From DASWVC01 sp036401335 (GTDB lineage Bacteria; Verrucomicrobiota; Verrucomicrobiia; Chthoniobacterales; JAFAMB01), in assembly GCA_036401335.1 (NCBI GenBank), contig DASWVC010000142.1, forward strand, positions 1 through 9,842: a DNA stretch of 9,842 bases, given 5' to 3'. Numbering within the stretch: the stretch's first letter is position 1; the number at the start of each line of letters is the position of its first letter. A program made the translations under genes and the position numbers. Below are positions 5,635 through 9,842 of the stretch, piece by piece. Under the pieces are notes generated by a model that worked only from the letters and a program-made list of their open reading frames with translations, was not told where the DNA came from and made no database searches.

Positions 5635-7859
5635 TGTCGATCGCCATCACCCCGGAGCTTGTTCGCAAACACGGCCTTACCGAGGACGAGTATGCGCGCA
5701 TCGAACAGATTCTGGGACGGGCGCCAAACTACACCGAGCTTGGGGTCTTCTCGGTGATGTGGAGCGAGCATTGTTCTTACAAGAACACGCGGTTGCAGCT
5801 GAAAAAATTCCCGACCACCGGTCCAAACGTGCTGGTGAAGGCAGGAGAAGAAAATGCCGGGGTGATTGACGTCGGTGACGGTTGGGCGATCGCCTTTAAG
5901 ATGGAAAGCCACAATCATCCGAGCGCGGTAGAACCATTTAACGGGGCAGCAACCGGCGTGGGGGGCATCATCCGCGACATCTTTACGATGGGGGCACGCC
6001 CCGTTTTCCTGCTGGACTCACTTCGTTTCGGACGAATTGAGGGGGGTGCCGCGGCAGCCAGGAACCGCGCGTTGCTCCGCGGCGTGGTGAGTGGGATTTC
6101 CCATTACGGCAACTGTGTCGGTGTGCCAACGATCGGGGGCGAAGTTTACTTCGATGAAGCCTACGAGGGCAACCCGTTGGTGAACGTGCTTTGCCTTGGT
6201 GTCCTCCGGCACGATCAAATTGCCCGGGGGGCGGCGAGCGGGGTTGGCAATCCGGTTTATTACGTCGGCTCGGAAACCGGCCGGGACGGTCTGGCCGGAG
6301 CGGCCTTTGCTTCGCGCGACCTGACCGAAGCCTCGAAGGAGGATCGTCCGGCGGTCCAGGTGGGAGATCCTTTCAAGGAAAAATTGCTGCTGGAAGCTTG
6401 CCTGGAGTTGTTGGCAAGCGGCGCCGTGGCCGGTATTCAGGACATGGGTGCCGCCGGGTTGACCTGTTCCACCTGCGAGACGGCCAGCCGCGGAGGCACC
6501 GGGGTGGAGATCGACCTTGCCTTGGTGCCGAAACGCGAGCCGGGCATGACGGCTTATGAGACGCTGCTCAGCGAGTCGCAGGAACGCATGCTGATCATCG
6601 TCAAGCAGGGGCACGAGGAAGCCGTCACCCGGGTCTTTGAAAAATGGGATTTGCCGTACGCCTGCATTGGCCGGGTAACCGACGACGGTCAGATGCGCGT
6701 CCGCGAGCATGGCGAGATCGTGGTTGAAATCCCGGCGGCTAAGTTGGCCGACGATGCGCCGGTGTATGAGCGGGAAGAGCGCGCGATTCCGGCGGAACCT
6801 GTGCTGGATCTGGCGTCCATTCCCGCCGTGGATCCTGAGGAGGCACTCCGGCTGCTTCTGGCTGACCCCACCATCGCTTCCAAAAACTGGATTTACCGTC
6901 AGTACGACCACACGGTTCGAGCCGGCACGGTCGTGCCGCCCGGATCGGATGCAGCCGTTTTCTACGTGCGTGAAGCGGACAAGTTTCTGGCGGCAACAAG
7001 CGACTGCAATGGCCTTTATTGCCGTCTGGACCCGCGCGAAGGCGCCAAAATCGCCGTGGCGGAAGCCTGCCGGAACCTGGTTTGTTCCGGCGCCGCCCCT
7101 TTGGCTTTGACGGACAACCTGAATTTCGGCAACCCGTACCGGCCGGAAAATTTTTGGCAGCTGCGGGAAGCGGTCGATGGATTAGCGGAAGCCTGCCGTG
7201 AGTTTGGCGTTCCGGTGACGGGCGGCAACGTGAGTCTTTACAACGAGAATCCGGCCGGGACCATTGATCCGACGCCTACCGTGGGCGTGGTAGGGATCAT
7301 TGACAATCCCGCGTGGATCACGCAGCAAAGGTTTCGCCACGCCGGCGATGCCGTGCTGGCCTTGGGCGACCTCGGTTTTGAACTCGGCGGATCGCAATAC
7401 CTGAAGGTGGTGCACGGACGCAAGGCCGGGTGCCCGCCGCGCCTTGATTATAAGCGCGAACGGGCGCTGCACAGGGTCGTGCGTGACGCGATCCGCGCGG
7501 GTTTGCTGCAGAGTGCGCACGACTGTTCGGAAGGCGGCTTGGCAGTAGCCCTGGCCGAATGCGGTTTTGGCGACGAAGTCCGGCTGGGCGCGACGTTGCG
7601 GCTGGATGGCACCGGTCTACGGGCGGACCAGCTGCTTTTTAACGAGGACCAGTCGCGCGTGGTCGTCTCTACGCGACCTGAGGAGGCGTCGAGGGTGTTG
7701 CGCCTGGCTGAGCAGGCCGGTGTGCCGGCTCGAAAGCTGGGGCAGGTGGGTGGTCCCACCCTCGTGGTGCACGCCGATGGGAAAGCTTACCGCTGGGACA
7801 TGGAACAGGCTTTCGATCTGTGGTATGGTGCCATCGGGCGCGCTATGGCGACGCGGTAG
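5634..7859 (+). CDS. purL: Phosphoribosylformylglycinamidine synthase subunit PurL (short form)
   Basis: PurL is the ATP-dependent synthetase subunit that converts FGAR to FGAM using ammonia from PurQ. At 741 residues it is the short form (Bacillus type, about 740), which needs separate PurS and PurQ, both encoded just upstream. It has the duplicated AIR-synthetase-like architecture. The first half shows SEHCSYKN (44-51, His46), KMESHNHPSAVEPFNGAATG (89-108), GIIRDIFTMGARP (111-123) and QDMGAAGL (269-276). The second half shows DNLNFGNP (494-501), GGNVSLYNE (530-538) and HDCSEGGLAVALAE (629-642). No key motif looks broken. The start at 5634 overlaps the purQ stop and has no Shine-Dalgarno, which suggests re-initiation by ribosomes finishing purQ. 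The gene ends with TAG; the following 232 bases before purF are unusually long for this cluster. Confidence 0.99.
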   Translation: MSIAITPELVRKHGLTEDEYARIEQILGRAPNYTELGVFSVMWSEHCSYKNTRLQLKKFPTTGPNVLVKAGEENAGVIDVGDGWAIAFKMESHNHPSAVEPFNGAATGVGGIIRDIFTMGARPVFLLDSLRFGRIEGGAAAARNRALLRGVVSGISHYGNCVGVPTIGGEVYFDEAYEGNPLVNVLCLGVLRHDQIARGAASGVGNPVYYVGSETGRDGLAGAAFASRDLTEASKEDRPAVQVGDPFKEKLLLEACLELLASGAVAGIQDMGAAGLTCSTCETASRGGTGVEIDLALVPKREPGMTAYETLLSESQERMLIIVKQGHEEAVTRVFEKWDLPYACIGRVTDDGQMRVREHGEIVVEIPAAKLADDAPVYEREERAIPAEPVLDLASIPAVDPEEALRLLLADPTIASKNWIYRQYDHTVRAGTVVPPGSDAAVFYVREADKFLAATSDCNGLYCRLDPREGAKIAVAEACRNLVCSGAAPLALTDNLNFGNPYRPENFWQLREAVDGLAEACREFGVPVTGGNVSLYNENPAGTIDPTPTVGVVGIIDNPAWITQQRFRHAGDAVLALGDLGFELGGSQYLKVVHGRKAGCPPRLDYKRERALHRVVRDAIRAGLLQSAHDCSEGGLAVALAECGFGDEVRLGATLRLDGTGLRADQLLFNEDQSRVVVSTRPEEASRVLRLAEQAGVPARKLGQVGGPTLVVHADGKAYRWDMEQAFDLWYGAIGRAMATR

Positions 7860-7863
7860 GTGC

Positions 7864-7867
7864 GAGG
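7864..7867 (+). promoter_or_regulatory. Possible ribosome binding site of the small purL-purF ORF
   Basis: GAGG lies four bases after the purL stop and six bases before an ATG at 7874. Position and spacing are right for a Shine-Dalgarno sequence, and it is better than those before purQ, purL, purF or purM. Its function depends on whether the ORF behind it is real. Confidence 0.35.
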
Positions 7868-7873
7868 TTTTTG

Positions 7874-8095
7874 ATGAGGAAAAGGTTGGCGGACCAGGAA
7901 ACACCACCGTGTGCGCGGCCCGGTTCTCCGCCGGTCCCGGCTTTGGCTATTGCAGACAAAGGTTCCCCCGGGACGCGCCGGCAGACGGATGGTGAGGTGT
8001 GCCGGCGCCGTGTCCCCCGGCTGGTGCTAGGATTAAAAATTTACCTGCTGACGCGGTCCTTTCGCTCGTTTATTCAACGGCGGTCTCACTTGTGA
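7874..8095 (+). CDS. Candidate small protein between purL and purF (unrecognised)
   Basis: A 73-residue ORF fills most of the purL-purF spacer. I recognise no family. It starts 14 bases after the purL stop (MRKRLADQETPP), has a Pro/Gly-rich middle, and ends in a very basic, partly hydrophobic stretch (RRRVPRLVLGLKIYLLTRSF, then FIQRRSHL) that could be a short amphipathic helix. Three things support it: a GAGG six bases before the ATG; a GTGA overlap in which its TGA (8093-8095) shares bases with the purF GTG (8092); and the use of similar stop-start overlaps elsewhere in this cluster. Against it are the low-complexity, arginine-rich composition seen in chance ORFs of GC-rich DNA, and the fact that a base A after GTG is common anyway. 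It may be a real small protein, a leader whose translation feeds purF, or nothing. Confidence 0.33.
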   Translation: MRKRLADQETPPCARPGSPPVPALAIADKGSPGTRRQTDGEVCRRRVPRLVLGLKIYLLTRSFRSFIQRRSHL

Positions 8096-9552
8096 ATACT
8101 GCTCCCATTCCGAAACACGAATGCGGCGTGTTTGCCGTCTACGGTCATTCGAACGCTGCGCTTCTGACTTACTACGGTCTTTTCGCCCTTCAGCACCGGG
8201 GACAGGAGAGTGCCGGCATTGTGACGGCGGAAGGGTCCCACCACGTTTTCAACATTCACCGTGGGATGGGCCTGGTCTCGCAGGTATTTGGCGAGAAAGA
8301 CCTCCAACGCCTCTCGGGGACGCGTTCCATTGGCCACGTCCGCTATTCCACCACGGGGTCGAGCACGTTAAAAAATGCCCAGCCCCTTGTGGTTGACTGC
8401 GCCCGCGGCCAGCTCGCCATCGCACACAACGGAAACCTGGTCAACGCGGCTGAGTTGCGCGAAGACTTGGAAGCCCGCGGATCGATTTTTCAGACGACCG
8501 TGGACAGTGAAATCATCCTGCACCTCATGGCCCAGCCGAGTGGGCCAGAAAATGTGCTGACCACGCTGCGCCGGGTGCACGGAGCATTTTCATTCGTGAT
8601 GATGGGTGAAGAGGAAATCATTGGCGTGCGTGACCCGTTTGGTTTCCGGCCACTGGTGCTCGGCAGATTGGACGATGCCTTTATCCTTGCATCCGAAACC
8701 TGCGCGTTTGACCTGATTCATGCCGAATTTATCCGCGAGATCGAACCGGGGGAGGTGATCATCATTAATGATGACGGGATTCGGTCGGAATGGCCTTTCA
8801 AAGAGGAACGCAAGGCGTTCTGCATGTTTGAATTCGTTTACTTTGCGCGGCCGGACAGCGTTTTGAGCGACCGGAACGTCAGCAAGGTTCGGGTCAATAT
8901 GGGACGGGAACTTGCCCGTTTGTACCCGGTCGAAGCGGACATCGTGGTGCCGGTGCCGGACTCGGGCAATTATGCGGCGTTGGGCTTCAGCCAGGAACTG
9001 GGCATCCCGTACGAGCACGCTTTCGTGCGCAACCACTACATTGGCCGAACGTTCCTTCAACCCACCCAACTGATCCGGGACTTTGATGTCCGGGTGAAGT
9101 TAAACCTGATCAAGGAGTTGGTGAAAGACAGGCGGGTGGTCGTGGTGGACGATTCCGTGGTGCGCGGCACAACCGCCCGCGCCCGCGTCGTCAACCTTCG
9201 CGAGGCGGGTGCCAAGGAGGTGCACCTCCGGATCAGCTGTCCTCCCCACAAGCACGCCTGTTATTATGGGATTGACTTCCCGGACCCAAAAAACCTGATC
9301 GCGAACCAATACTCCCTCGACGCCATCCGTGGTTACCTGGAGGTTGATTCCATCGGTTACCTTGACGTCGAGGGCATGGTACGGGCTACCGGACTGCCGA
9401 AGCAGGATTTCTGTTTGGCTTGCTTCAATAACGAATACCCCGTTCCGTTCGATCCCAACACGGACAAGTTCATCATGGAAAGGCGGCAATCCCGGTCACG
9501 GCTGCTGCCCGATGCAAAAATTCAACCTGAGCTGTTTGCTCCGGTGAAATGA
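8092..9552 (+). CDS. purF: Amidophosphoribosyltransferase PurF ([4Fe-4S] type)
   Basis: PurF catalyses the first committed step of purine synthesis, PRPP plus glutamine to phosphoribosylamine. The product is 486 residues from the GTG at 8092. The N-terminal Ntn-hydrolase glutaminase domain begins at Cys11 in KHECGVFAVYG, followed by LQHRGQESAGI. This start leaves a ten-residue propeptide to be removed autocatalytically, close to the 11 residues of Bacillus subtilis PurF. The phosphoribosyltransferase domain carries the PRPP loop VVVDDSVVRGTTAR, with Asp353-Asp354. Cys244, Cys390, Cys441 and Cys444 (CMFEFVYF, HACYYGID, DFCLACF) match the four [4Fe-4S] ligands of the Bacillus-type enzyme, which makes it oxygen-sensitive in that family. 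An earlier in-frame GTG at 7999 would give an implausible 41-residue pre-sequence. The GTG has no strong Shine-Dalgarno and overlaps the stop of a candidate upstream ORF. Confidence 0.98.
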   Translation: MNTAPIPKHECGVFAVYGHSNAALLTYYGLFALQHRGQESAGIVTAEGSHHVFNIHRGMGLVSQVFGEKDLQRLSGTRSIGHVRYSTTGSSTLKNAQPLVVDCARGQLAIAHNGNLVNAAELREDLEARGSIFQTTVDSEIILHLMAQPSGPENVLTTLRRVHGAFSFVMMGEEEIIGVRDPFGFRPLVLGRLDDAFILASETCAFDLIHAEFIREIEPGEVIIINDDGIRSEWPFKEERKAFCMFEFVYFARPDSVLSDRNVSKVRVNMGRELARLYPVEADIVVPVPDSGNYAALGFSQELGIPYEHAFVRNHYIGRTFLQPTQLIRDFDVRVKLNLIKELVKDRRVVVVDDSVVRGTTARARVVNLREAGAKEVHLRISCPPHKHACYYGIDFPDPKNLIANQYSLDAIRGYLEVDSIGYLDVEGMVRATGLPKQDFCLACFNNEYPVPFDPNTDKFIMERRQSRSRLLPDAKIQPELFAPVK

Positions 9553-9842
9553 TCAAAGCTGATCCCACGAAAAAGGCCTACGCCGCAGCGGGAGTGGACC
9601 TTGAGCTGGGAAACCGCGTCAAGCGGGGCCTGCAACAGAAAGTTCAGGCCACTTTTGGGCCCGAGGTATTGGGTGCAATCGGCGGTTTCGGCGGGTGTTT
9701 CCGGGCCGATTTTTCGGCGATGAAAGAACCGGTTCTGGTGTCGAGCATCGATGGCGTTGGCACCAAGCTGAAGCTTGCGATCCAGTTGGGAAAGCACGAG
9801 GCCGTGGCTCAAGACCTGGTTAACCATTGCGTGAACGACATC
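9549..9842 (+). CDS. purM: Phosphoribosylformylglycinamidine cyclo-ligase PurM (3' truncated by window)
   Basis: PurM (AIR synthetase) closes FGAM to aminoimidazole ribonucleotide with ATP, using the product of PurSQL. The first 98 codons are in the window and the frame runs off the right edge. Visible family marks are KKAYAAAGVDLELGNRVK near the N-terminus, IGGFGGCFRADF (44-55), SSIDGVGTKLKLA (66-78) and the start of the conserved VNHCVNDI segment at the edge. The ATG at 9549 overlaps the purF stop in an ATGA arrangement, a typical sign of translational coupling. The overlap and the family N-terminus make the start secure. Confidence 0.96.
   Translation, partial: MIKADPTKKAYAAAGVDLELGNRVKRGLQQKVQATFGPEVLGAIGGFGGCFRADFSAMKEPVLVSSIDGVGTKLKLAIQLGKHEAVAQDLVNHCVNDI

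Noticed and set aside
6018..6911. 297-codon minus-strand ORF inside purL
   Set aside because: Antisense to well-conserved PurL motifs, with no recognisable domain and no Shine-Dalgarno of note.
7999..8091. N-terminal extension of purF from the GTG at 7999
   Set aside because: It would place 41 residues before the catalytic Cys, far more than the short propeptides of PurF enzymes, and the extension resembles no family sequence. The GTG at 8092 gives a ten-residue propeptide.

Overview
The window is bacterial, GC-rich (roughly 60% by eye) and densely coding. It has two parts: an accessory or signalling stretch (bases 1 to about 4590) and the core of a purine-biosynthesis operon (about 4694 to the right edge). 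A membrane-anchored, kinase-like protein with PEGA repeats, an SUV3-type RNA helicase and a Uma2-family nuclease beside a purS-purQ-purL-purF-purM cluster would fit the PVC superphylum, perhaps Verrucomicrobiota. This is inference from gene content; no rRNA or other taxonomic marker is present.

Layout. (1) Bases 2-1111, plus strand: the C-terminal part of a protein cut by the left edge. It shows what looks like the last helix of a Ser/Thr kinase domain, a Gly/Ala/Pro linker, one transmembrane helix, two PEGA-like repeats and a charged helical tail. (2) 1197-1625, plus: an uncertain 142-residue hypothetical protein with one hydrophobic segment. It meets the next gene tail to tail, and both stop codons lie inside one TTAA. 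(3) 1622-3850, minus: an SUV3-like DExH/Ski2-like RNA helicase with a C-terminal four-cysteine zinc-ribbon-like knuckle. (4) 4009-4563, minus: a Uma2 (DUF820) family PD-(D/E)XK nuclease-like protein, whose start is fixed by a good Shine-Dalgarno sequence. (5) 4564-4693: a divergent intergenic region that should hold the pur operon promoter. (6) 4694-9842, plus: purS, purQ, purL, purF and the beginning of purM, the same order as in the Bacillus subtilis pur operon. A 232-base spacer between purL and purF carries a candidate 73-codon ORF that has not been recognised as any family.

How the genes work together. PurF makes phosphoribosylamine from PRPP and glutamine, the committed step. PurS, PurQ and the short-form PurL together make the FGAM synthetase complex: PurQ releases ammonia from glutamine, PurL performs the ATP-dependent amidation of FGAR, and PurS bridges them. 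PurM then closes FGAM to AIR. Three of the four downstream pur starts lie on or next to the previous stop codon (purQ 11 bases after purS; purL as TAATG; purM as ATGA), and none has a strong Shine-Dalgarno sequence, which suggests translational coupling. purF would obey the same rule only if the small ORF before it is translated, since that ORF ends in a GTGA overlap with the purF GTG start.

No tRNA, rRNA, CRISPR array, insertion sequence or prophage gene was seen. The most interesting points are the small purL-purF ORF, the His-Pro-Asp triad in PurQ where His-Pro-Glu is usual, and the bacterial SUV3 helicase with its added zinc knuckle.
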